A program made the translations under genes and the position numbers. Shown here piece after piece: positions 54,880 through 64,000 of a stretch of DNA of 64,000 nucleotides; within the stretch, counting starts at the first letter, position 1, and every line of letters begins with the position of its first letter. The stretch is from Ipomoea triloba (lineage: Eukaryota > Streptophyta > Magnoliopsida > Solanales > Convolvulaceae). The notes under the pieces were generated by a model that saw only the letters and a list, made by a program, of their open reading frames with translations, ran no database searches and was not told the origin of the DNA. The DNA is taken from assembly GCF_003576645.1 (NCBI RefSeq), contig NC_044925.1:17495846-17559845 (forward strand), given 5' to 3'.

Positions 54880-56010
54880 CAAGAACAGGTTTCCTACAAG
54901 GTTGTTCTGAAAAGGTGTGACATCCACAGAGAAAAAGGACATTTTGAATGGGATCAGTGGTGTAGTAGACCCTGGGGAAGTTCTGGGATTGATGGACCTT
55001 CTGGAAGTGGAAAGACAACTTTTCTGAGTTTGTGTGTGATCATAAAGGGATGATGTTTGCAGGTGCCAGGACACCATGATTGGAGGCTCATTCGTTCATG
55101 GGATTTTCAGGTGAAGAAAGAAAGCGTGTGTGCATTGGCAACGAAATAATAATCAATCCATCTCTTCTGTTCCTAGATGAACCTACTTCTGGATTAGACT
55201 CTACAACTGCTCTAAAGATGGTCGAGATTTTACAAGATATAGCAGAGGTAAAACCGAAGGAATAAACAACTCGCACTTTCCTAGTTTCCTACTTTCCTAG
55301 AAAATCATGTCAAAAAGCTAGCAGGAAAAGCTAGAAAATCACGTTTTTGCTGATGTTATTTAACAATGAAACAGGCAGGGGAAACGATGATTACCATGAT
55401 TCATCAGCCATCTAGCAGCCTCTTCCACAAGTTTGACAAGTTGATTCTTCTTGGCAAAGGAAGCCTACTTTACTTCGGGAAGACTTCTGTTGCACTGGAT
55501 TATTTTTCGTCTATTGTTGTGTTCCTTTGATTGCGATGAATCCCGCAGAATTCCTGCTAGACCTGGCAAATGGAAACGTAAACGATGTGTCTGCTCCATC
55601 AGAACTGGAGGACAAAGTGCAAATGGGTAATTCCATGCGAGAAACACGAAATGGAAAGCCATAACAGTTGTACATGAGGTGAAATAATAGCAATCCTTTT
55701 CTATCAGACCAGAACTCGAGATAATTAAATTTAAATAGTATAGTTGAACCATAACTGTGAATTACATTATAGTAGAAGATCGTTAGCCACATAAAAGATC
55801 AATGCAAGGTAGTTAAGGTAAAAAGAGCAGAAAACGGTGATTTAAGCAGAATTTTAGAAATTATAAAGCCAGAGTTGAATCACCTGGCAGCTTCTCTTCT
55901 AATTCACGGTATCTGGTGGAATCTTACGAGACTCAAGTTGCTGAAAGCGAAAAGAAGAAGCTTCTTGCTCCTCTACCGATTGATGAAGAACTGAAACAGG
56001 GTTGCTCTTC
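54880..56010 (+). pseudogene. ABCG half-transporter pseudogene (ABCG22-like)
   Basis: Matches plant ABCG (WBC) nucleotide-binding domains. VSYKVVLK and NGISGVVDPGEVLGLM lead to Walker A GPSGSGKTTFLSL (54994-55030), separated by a one-base deletion in ATGGGACC. About 80 residues, including the Q-loop, are missing before [10 protein letters not shown]. The ABC signature reads FSGEERKR (usual VSGGERKR). Walker [14 protein letters not shown] (55168-55206) is intact. A 129-bp intron with good GT/AG sites (55248-55376) separates it from [20 protein letters not shown] (H-loop) and [12 protein letters not shown]. After another frameshift come [17 protein letters not shown] (about 55540-55590) and, at about 55907-55975, YLVESYETQVAESEKKKLL. 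Retained introns show it arose by DNA duplication, not retroposition. The membrane domain is absent. Confidence 0.88.
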
Positions 56011-56338
56011 TTCATTGCTGTCTTTTGGGAATTCTTTCCGGTCTTCACAGCGATATTCACATTCCCTCAAGAAGGGCTATGCTCAGCAAGGAGCGAGCAG
56101 CGGCTCCTCCTACCAATGCCACTGCTCAAAGAAAAATAGAAAAAAATAAAATAAAATAATAAAAAATTCAATGTCAGCATGAGATTATCGGTAACCGGTA
56201 GAAAACCTATAAAAAGTTCTAGGTGAAAAAAATAATGGTTTATGGATCTAAATATACGTTTTGAAAGATCAAGGTACGACATGAATAATCGAGAACGGTT
56301 CATAGTGCGGGATGACATTTTAGCCAATTAATCAATAC
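56011..56338. other. Intergenic DNA between ABCG and Helitron relics
   Basis: No recognised feature. Confidence 0.4.
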
Positions 56339-56935
56339 ATGTGTGACATGAACACTACAGAAGGACGAACATATTTAAGTTGTAACTGTTTGTGTAAGGT
56401 AGAATTAGACGGTGAAAATCTATCAAAAGTATACACTTCTGAATTTCTAAATAGTTTGAGATTGTTTGGACTCCCTAATCATTTATTTACATTAAAGGTT
56501 GGTGCACCTTTATGTTATTACGAAACATAGACCACTCTCTTGGTCTTTGCAACAGTACGCATCTCATCGTCACAAGATTGATAGATCACATTGTCGAAGC
56601 AAGAATAGTTAATGGGACACGTGAAGGAACCAAAGTTCTTATCCCCGAATGTCTTTCACTCCTTCTGAGAGATTGCCCTTTAAGTTTCAGCGTAAACAAT
56701 TCTCATTAATATTTGCATATGACTTGACTATCAACAAAAGTCAAGGCCAAACTCTAACTCATGTTCGGCAAATTGGTGTTTAATCACGGTCAATTGTACA
56801 CGACTCTTTCCCAAGTCACCCATCTTGATGGTCTGAAGGTGTTAGTGTTTGACGAGAATGGACAAGATTCTGTTAGTACTACTAATGTTGTCTACAAAGA
56901 GGTTTTCGATAATGCGTAATTCGAATTGGTGATAT
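56339..56935 (+). pseudogene. Helitron helicase (PIF1-like) C-terminal relic
   Basis: In changing frames the plus strand reads YTSEFLNSLRLFGLPNHLFT, LKVGAP, then MLLRNIDHSLGLCNSTHLIV, then KFQRKQFSLIFAYDLTINKS and QGQTLTHV, then FNHGQLYTTLSQVTHLDGLK and VLVFDENG. These correspond in order to the C-terminal motifs of the Helitron helicase (LKxGxPIMLLRNxxxxxGLCNGTRL, TINKSQGQxL, HGQLYVAxSRV). Frameshifts near 56510 and 56670 and a broken Arg in the last motif (SQV for SRV) make it non-functional. The upstream Rep domain is absent. Confidence 0.88.
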
Positions 56936-57240
56936 TATGTTTTTTTTCAAAGAGCAAATTTACCAAGTTATACAAATCCTAAATAATGATATATAGAATC
57001 CTCAAAGTTTCAGTACCGAATGCTTACATCTACATATTAGCTATTAATTATTTGGTCAAATTCATGCAATGATAAACTCACAAAACATAATCGATCCAAA
57101 CCATTTTTTAATTGCACAATATAATATTTAATGTTATAATTTCTATAATTATATACCGATCTAAATATTTTTAAAATATTATAGCAAATTCATAGTATGC
57201 AGAGGGTACACGGGTGCGAACACTAAGTTTAAGTAATGAA
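56936..57240. other. AT-rich upstream region of the synergin-like gene
   Basis: AT-rich to about 57195, then GC-richer. TATAATTATATACC near 57146 is the only TATA-like tract and lies over 200 bp from the ATG, so promoter architecture is unclear. Confidence 0.4.
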
Positions 57241-57362
57241 CAACGTAATTTCGCCTCGTCGGTGGCGTCGTCTAACTTGCGCTTCAGATCAACGCTGGAC
57301 TGATGTGCGGTGGAGAGAAGGAGGGGAGAATCTGAAAGTTATTTCTCGGCCATCCTTCGATA

Positions 57363-60300
57363 ATGGCGGGGAATTGTGACGACAGATTTGGAGACTTCAC
57401 TTTCGTGTCTTACCCAATCAACGCCCTAAACCCAACTCCCACCACCATCGCTGCTGCCAACAATGAAGAAGACGATGAATGGGGCGATTTTATGGATTAC
57501 TCGAGAGGATCGGATCCCTCCAATGGAACCTCTCAACCGTCTGGCGTCTTCTCCAATCATGGATCTCAGCATCCGGACCAATCAACTCCGTCGAGCGAAC
57601 CGGCGGCCAACCAAACTGAATCGTCTAAAATTGTACAGTGGGTTAAACCTCGAGGCGCTTTGCCGCTTTCGTTATTTGGAGAAGCAGAAGATGAGGAGAA
57701 ACCTGATAAGGAAGAGAAATATGCTCATGTCGAAGCTCAAACTGCAAAGGAAGAAGCTAAGAAACTGAGCAATGGATCGAATACGGATTCGAGTATTATT
57801 TCGAACGGCTTTTATGCGAACTTTTACAATCAGAATCCGCAGTTCCAATCGGTAAAACCTTCTTCAAATGCTTGCGAGTCTGGTAATCTGATCTCCAATT
57901 TGGACCTGAAGAAGGATTTAGCTACAACGCAAAGTTTTGATTGGAACGTAACTAGGTCTGAATTAAAATCCCAAGCAGTTGAATCAAGTTCTATGGGATG
58001 GAGTCCGGATTTGAATAATTTGCTCTCTAACCAGACTGGAATTACTTCAGATAAGAGTGTTGCTATAACAAGCTTGAGTGATCACACTGAGCGGATAGAG
58101 AGTGTTACAGCGCTTGGTTCGAAGACAGATGGTATAAGTTCCGATATAACCGCATCACGTCCGACTTTTGGTGATTGGGATTTTGATTTTGGTGGATTTG
58201 GATCCCCCTCGAATACTTTGAATTCAAGTTTTAGTGGTTTGAACTCAAATTCAAATGCTCTGGGTGTATTTGAAAAATCTGGTAGCAAAAAGGGTGATGG
58301 TGAATGTGATGATGATGATGATGATGATGATGGATGGGAGTTCAAGGATGCATGTAGTGAAGCAAGGGATGAAGGCACAAACAATAAGGTAAAGGGTTGA
58401 TATTTCTATTTTCTTAATGATTCTGCTATGCTGTTCTGCAAATGAATTTGATGATTCATTTGTGGAAATTCAGATATTCTATTTCCAAATTACAGTCCTA
58501 AGAATCTCATATTTCTGATGCTATAATTGGTAATCTTTAATTTATCTTAAAATGTTGCTTCCTTATTCTTAAATTTGAGGGGTGCGATTTTAATATGTGG
58601 GTCTGCCATTGCTCATGTCACCAGAATCATTGGCATTACAAATACTGGAGGACTAAAGGGGACAAGGGGTGTATTCATTCAAGACTCTTATAGATTTTAA
58701 TAGAGTTTAAATGAGACTTATAGAGTCTCATGAGACTTTTTTTAGATTTTGTAGGAGTCTATATAAAACCTTATAAGAGGGAAGGACGGAAGGTACATGG
58801 TGAAGTATTTAAAGTTCGGGTAGCTTTAATTTTTAGCATATCTAAAATTTTGAATTTTATATATGTCACCTCGAGTTGGTCTATATTGAATCTAATAATG
58901 AATCTTCGAGAAGGAATTCAATCTAACAATTTTTTTTTCTGCTCAATTTATTTAGTTATATAAAAATATAATTACTCAAAGAAGATAAAAAATTTTGTAA
59001 TAACCGAATTTATTTACTTCAAATATAACACTATGTAGCATACTAGCATTTATTTATTTTATTCATGAAAAAGAACATTGCACCCTCATTTTTAATTAAT
59101 ATAATATAAAGGTGAATAAATTACAAGTAAGGAAAATTAAATATATTCAAACATTTGGTTATTCTTATTACTCTTTAATTAAACTTTGAATAAACTAATC
59201 TTCTGAAATGATGCATAGTTGAATTATTGAAGCAACACTAATTGCGTATGTTAATTCAAAATAAAGGATTGGAATCTAAAAAACTTGTCTAAATAAAAAA
59301 GATACTTAGATTAATTTAAAAAATAACTATCTCCTTATTCATGAATAGTAATCATCTTAATTTTTATTGTTGTCTAAAATAATGTCTTTTACCAATGGAC
59401 CTAGTCCATTGGTATCAATTTGAGATTTTATGTAAGGAATCTTAGGTTCAATGTCTCCGCCTATCACATGTATCAATTTTTTAAAGCACCTTTTATCATA
59501 TTAGATCTTTGTGAAAGAAAGTAGGTTGCAAATAAACTTTCCTTTCACGTTAAATTTCATCAATGAAGAATCTATTTTTGTGAAAATGTGTGAAAATGGA
59601 ACATCTTGCTATTCCACAAATATCTTGTATTTGCTGCAAAGAGCATGACTTTTGGTTCACTAACTAAATTATCTTGTGGATTGAAGGCTGGCTCAACAGC
59701 ACAAGAAATTCAGGAGACAAAGGCATACATGGCAGGTTTTGGCAATGGTTCAGATAGACTAATTGATTTCTCTCCTATGTCCAATGGATCAGTGGAGACT
59801 GATTCTCAGGCACACTATACAGGTGATATGAAGGTATACTCAATTGGGATTCATAATGGTTCAAATGGATCGCTCCAATCTGAGTTAAAGGGTCATGGTA
59901 CTAGCAACAGTTTGGCATACTCATATGGGCTTGGGAATGTTTCAAATCATTCAGTTGACCTATTTTCTATGTCAAATGGAACTGACCTTGAGGCACATGG
60001 TGGCATGAATGCGTTCTCATCTTATTCTGATGGTTCTGCCATGTCAAATGAGTCAGTAAAAGCTGAAACTGAGGCACATGATACTGGTGACTTGAAGGCC
60101 AATTTATCTGGGTATTCTGAGAGTGCTAATGGCTCCATTGATTTATTTACTTTATCAAATGGATCAATAGATTTGTTTGCAACTGCAAATGGGACTTCTG
60201 ACATTACCCATGAAAATGAGGTTGAAAGCAATAGTAACCCAAGTACTTGTGCTCAAAATGGTGTTGAAACCAATGAAGACTTTGGAGAATTTACTGCTGC

Positions 60301-63300
60301 ATTATCAGATAGTGGATCAAAGCAAGTGGTATATTTATGTTTTACAATTTGTCATTATCTGAAGTCTCTATGTAGATGTTTCTCAAATTAATTTTTTCAT
60401 TGCAGGGAGAGCTGAAGGAAACTGATCTTTTTCATGAACTTGAAGCTGCGAAGTCTGGTGGCAAATATCAGGTTTTTAAATTTATGCTTCTTTTTTTCTT
60501 TTTTTTTTTTTTCAAACATAACTGATGTGACTGCAGTCTCTTTGTTAAGCATTTTTGATTGTGTAGTTAGCTTTCCTGAAACAGCTACTATGCTTTACAT
60601 CTGTGTTTTATTCTCCTTTTTTTTTTTTTTCTTTTTCTTTTTCTTTCAAGATTCATGTAATTAATATAGTATAGTTATATATTTGCTATTTTCTTGTTAA
60701 TGTTAAGTTGAAAAATTACCTTCTTATGTCTCTACTATTATTTATAATATGTCTTCAAACGTGATATAAAGATCTTGTGGTTTCTTTGCTAATTTTTCCG
60801 CTGTGTACTAGTATACTGAAGCTGTCTTGAAAGATTTTATAATTTCACTTTTCAGTTGGGTGTGTTACATTCACAACACTTGAGCTAAATATCATTTCCT
60901 CAAAAGTTCTCCCTACTGGCAAAATAGATAAATTTGTTTAACTTTTGCTTCATCACCTCTGGTATTCAGTTAAATTAATTGCAAGAATCATTTGCTATAT
61001 TTGAATGCACATTTATTGAGTTGCCTGTACTATGAATAAAAATAAATTATTGCTGTTTATGAAGTTAGGTGAACTGGACAACTGGTAAAGAATTAAACAA
61101 TGAACTGCACTATCTACCAAGAAAAGTTATGGAATCTTTAATTTATTTGTGTGATGAACATATGTTTGCTTAGAAGACTGCATACAAGTCTTGAACACTA
61201 GGTCTGAAGACCGTCTGACCATTTAATGTATGCTCTTAAATTGTAAGAATAGTTCTTCAGCCACGTTTTTTATTTTTTATTTTTCTAAGTACCTAATTGA
61301 TCACTGTTCAGGTAAACACATCAGGGCCTAATTGTAAAGGAGCACTGCCCTTGTCCATCTTTGGCGATGAAGAACTGGAACCTGATGACTTTTCTACAAT
61401 TGAGGATTGCTTTATGCATAATCCAACTTCTTTTCCAAAAAGTGATAACAAAACTAAACCTGTCATTTCAATCAATGATGTTATATCAAGTTTGTACAGC
61501 CAAGGAGATCATACTTCTTCTATCAGCTCATCACAAAACCCTTCTGGTGTTGTAGAACCCCCTGATTCAGATGCCAGTTCTAATTTAGTGAAAAATGAAG
61601 ATGCATTTGGTGATAAGTCATGGGATTATAAAAGTTCCATAACTCAAAGAAGAGCTGACGAGGAGACATCTGTTTTTGGTCATGGAGATCCACTTCCAAG
61701 CTGTTCCTCCACAAGAAAGCTGGATAATTATGTGGATTTCTATTCAGAACTAAAAAAGGAGTTGTGCCTTTATAGTAAATATCATTTTGGGGATCTCAAG
61801 GTTGGTATTGCTGCTAAATGATTTGGTGTTAAATTATTAGTTGCAGATATGTATAGAAACCTCATCAACAGGATTTATATGGGTATCAAGTTATGTATAT
61901 TTGCTATATTTTTCAGAGAGATCAAAGTATTATGACAGGAGAGGATGCTAAAGGAATAGCTCTTTATGAGGAAATCAAGGTTCATTTCTCTTCTTTCCCC
62001 CTTTTCAGTCTCGAAAAGTTATTGCATCAATGGAACTTGTATGCTGCTGCTTAAATCCCAGCAAACCATCCAATGAAATTGGGAAACTTATACAATAGTT
62101 ATGCATGTCTTATTCACAAGATCCCATTCTATTAGTAAAACCATAGAATTTTAGCTGTTTGGCACACTATCTTGAACGGACTGTTAGCCTTCTATATTTT
62201 TTAATTTGCAAAACGTAATAGTCTTCTTGAATAAATATGCCCATTGAAAACAAAATCAAAGAATAAAGTTTTGACAATTGCACAATGTCTTATAATGTTA
62301 AATTCCCCAAAGTTTTCCTGAAATAAGAAAAGTTTCTGTGTAGTTTTCTCCACTAAGCTTTGCTTATCTTGTTGTTTTGGGGTGTTACAGCTATATCTTC
62401 TATATATGGGAATAAGAAATTCGTAATATTATTTATCTAGTAATAAGGCAAGAAAATCACTGAGATGGCTTTTTTGGGTCATAAATTTTCTTATATTATT
62501 GGGGGTCATTTGTGCTATTTATCCATCTATTTGTGTAAAAAGGCAACTGTTTGTGTCATTTTCATATCATTATTTCTTTCAATTGTTAGGGTGCTTGTAA
62601 GGAATTAGACCATGGAAGTTCTTTATGTGAAGGAGACGATTTAGAGGGGCAGCCATCCTGGAAGACTTGTTTTCATGAATTTATTGAGGTTCTTAAGGAA
62701 CCAAAATTTCAAGTGCTTGAATCAGAATATAACTTATCAAGGAGATTATCACAAGTATGTTCTATAACTATTAGTTTTCATGAACTCGTATACGTATCTG
62801 AAAAGCATGTGCTTACCTTCCTAATGGAATGAATTAAAAGATGCAACAGAAGGGCTATGTTTCTTGGCCTATGGGTCTTGAGTTTTTTGGCAAAACATAT
62901 AAGCCAAACATTTTCCAACTCTATTTTTGGCTTGTGCTTGTACTCATTAAAAGAATTTTTTTAGTGGTTTGGATGCTGCTGGCCTTTGCTTATCAAGCAA
63001 CTAATACATTTAACTTTCTGAGTTGTATCCATTGTATGATTTAATGCTGTTATTCCAATTTTTGATTTCCAATAGTATATAATTTTACGGAACATATAAT
63101 GCTATTTGGTTCCTGCATGTTTGTTTCTGTGAAAGCTTAAAAGGCTAGGATAAACTCAAGCAATTCGGTGTTGCTTAATCATGTACTTCAACAGTTGAAA
63201 TTATTTATTTGTTTCTAGCTTATTTTTTTTTTCTGTTTCTTATTGAAAAACAGATGGAAAATGATCTTAATTCAGCAATTGAACTTATCAGTCATGCTAG

Positions 63301-64000
63301 CATAATGCTGAAGCTTTTGACATTTGCATCAGCTGAGGAACAACTAATTTATGTTTCCATATGGTACAAGATTATCTCTGTTTGTAATCAAGAGTTGCAG
63401 CATGGTACCTGGCTTTGGAAGCAGATACTGGATAAAGATGCTCAAAGTCATGTATTCTCCAGCAGCAGAGGTTTCACCTCCACTAAATTTGTTTTCATAA
63501 TTTCATATATGCAGAAACTGAGAAAAGAGTGACGGTAGCAGTGACTACTGGGAACTCCTTATTGGACTTAATTGTTAAATTCTCTTTTTGAGAGAAAGTC
63601 TACCAAAGTGCCATTTAAGTCTTCCTTTGATTTAGTGTCTTACTAGAATTGTTACATTAATAACAGGAAGAAAGTACATTCTGGGACTTGGTGAGATTTA
63701 CAAGGTGGCTGTAGTGCTTGGAGCTTCAGTCAAGCTTTACCGGCCATGGACCTGGCTAAATCATGCTGATTTCAATGGCATCTGCTCTCTTCTAGATGAA
63801 TGCCTTGCTCTATGGTCTATGTCAGGACTTGGGCAAGCTATCTCAAGCATTTCAGATCTGGAAAGTACCAGTACCGTTGGATCATGTCTGGACAATATCA
63901 AGTCTATTTGTGATCTTGATGCATTTTCCCTTCAAAACCATATTTCCAGTCAGAAAGAAATTTGTCGATTGTCACTCCTTACTTCAGAAGTGATGCATGG
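57363..64000 (+). CDS. Synergin gamma-like protein, 5' part (continues past window end)
   Basis: Exons by frame and GT/AG sites: 57363-58388, 59687-60325, 60406-60471, 61312-61800, 61917-61979, 62590-62754, 63254-63470 and 63667 to beyond 64000, giving about 1,000 residues so far. ATGGCGGGG is a good plant start context. The protein is acidic and Ser/Asn-rich, largely disordered. RFGDFTF (8-14), DDEWGDFMDY (about 37-46), FGDWDFDFGGFG (about 268-279) and EDFGEF (exon 2) are Phe/Trp motifs in acidic context, like those by which gamma-synergin binds AP-1 ears. GALPLSLFG (exon 1) and GALPLSIFG (exon 4) form a repeated motif. An Asp-8 run is encoded by a GAT repeat. Exon 2 has degenerate repeats around SNGS. 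Later exons (MENDLNSAIELISHASIMLK, WYKIISVCNQELQHG, GLGEIYKVAVVLGASVKLYR) look folded and helical. A role in clathrin/AP-1 trafficking is inferred from motifs, not shown. Confidence 0.85.
58389..59686 (+). other. Intron 1 of the synergin-like gene
   Basis: GTAAAG...GAAG, 1,298 bp. Holds a GGGGTGTATTCATTCAAG stretch (about 58666) typical of a MITE start without a matching right end, and a SINE-like segment. Confidence 0.8.
59393..59560 (+). mobile_element. SINE-like segment in intron 1
   Basis: A-box-like TAGTCCATTGGTA (59402-59414) and B-box-like GGTTCAATGTC (59445-59455) at tRNA-like spacing. Tail and target duplication not identified. Confidence 0.45.
60472..61311 (+). other. Intron 3 of the synergin-like gene
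   Basis: GTTTTT...TCAG, 840 bp, with T-rich tracts at 60490-60512 and 60618-60650. No nested gene. Confidence 0.8.

Noticed and set aside
57463..58384. Frames of about 100 codons on both strands inside exon 1 of the synergin-like gene
   Set aside because: Shadows of the 342-codon exon, which has a clear start and splice donor.

Overview
The window is nuclear DNA from a flowering plant, almost certainly a eudicot. It is AT-rich, has intron-containing genes with GT/AG splice sites, and is dominated by plant transposable elements: Ty1/copia, Ty3/gypsy, Helitron, CACTA, PIF/Harbinger-like MITEs and SINE-like units. I cannot fix the species from sequence alone. No rRNA, true tRNA gene or CRISPR array was seen.

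Only two genes look fully functional. (1) A two-exon minus-strand glycosyltransferase gene of the GUX/PGSIP type (GT8, xylan glucuronosyltransferase family) at 38352-41757. (2) The 5' part of a multi-exon plus-strand gene at 57363 to beyond 64000, whose protein resembles plant proteins annotated as synergin gamma-like (acidic WGDF/FGDF motifs). Eight exons can be traced before the window ends.

Layout: 1-3640 is a decayed copia element on the minus strand. 4400-4850 is a MITE-like element. 4917-7905 is a second GUX copy (A) with a continuous frame over three predicted exons but without the conserved HxxGxxKPW segment. 9056-10014 is a third, shredded GUX copy (B), split by a MITE and with its promoter split by another insertion. 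10940-15070 is a Helitron present twice as near-identical copies on either side of a 25-N assembly gap. 15347-18062 is a deleted gypsy element full of minisatellites. 18.3-29.1 kb is a decayed array of repeated blocks carrying fragments of an Agenet-domain gene, interspersed with GAGCACCTT arrays, a CACTA relic, foldbacks and SINE-like pieces. 29.2-37 kb is a mosaic of copia and Athila-like gypsy debris. 38.3-41.8 kb is the intact GUX gene. 42.4-47.8 kb holds gypsy and copia fragments. 48.0-49.0 kb is a large foldback. 49.2-51.5 kb is a tandem array of a roughly 250-bp unit that starts like a Helitron 5' end. 51.7-54.0 kb is a complete-looking non-autonomous CACTA element carrying a piece of an ACD11/GLTP-like gene. 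54.8-56.9 kb holds an ABCG transporter pseudogene and a Helitron helicase relic. 57.3-64 kb is the synergin-like gene.

How the genes relate: the three GUX copies descend from one ancestor by local duplication (same strand, same first-intron position, same TATA-to-ATG spacing). They show three stages of fate: intact (C), frame-retaining but catalytically crippled (A), and fragmented (B). No operon-like or pathway cluster was found. The strongest unusual items are the Pack-CACTA-like capture, the Helitron-end array, the intron difference between GUX copies, and a tRNA-like module inside a gypsy LTR. Repeat boundaries are by eye and approximate unless a target-site duplication is stated.
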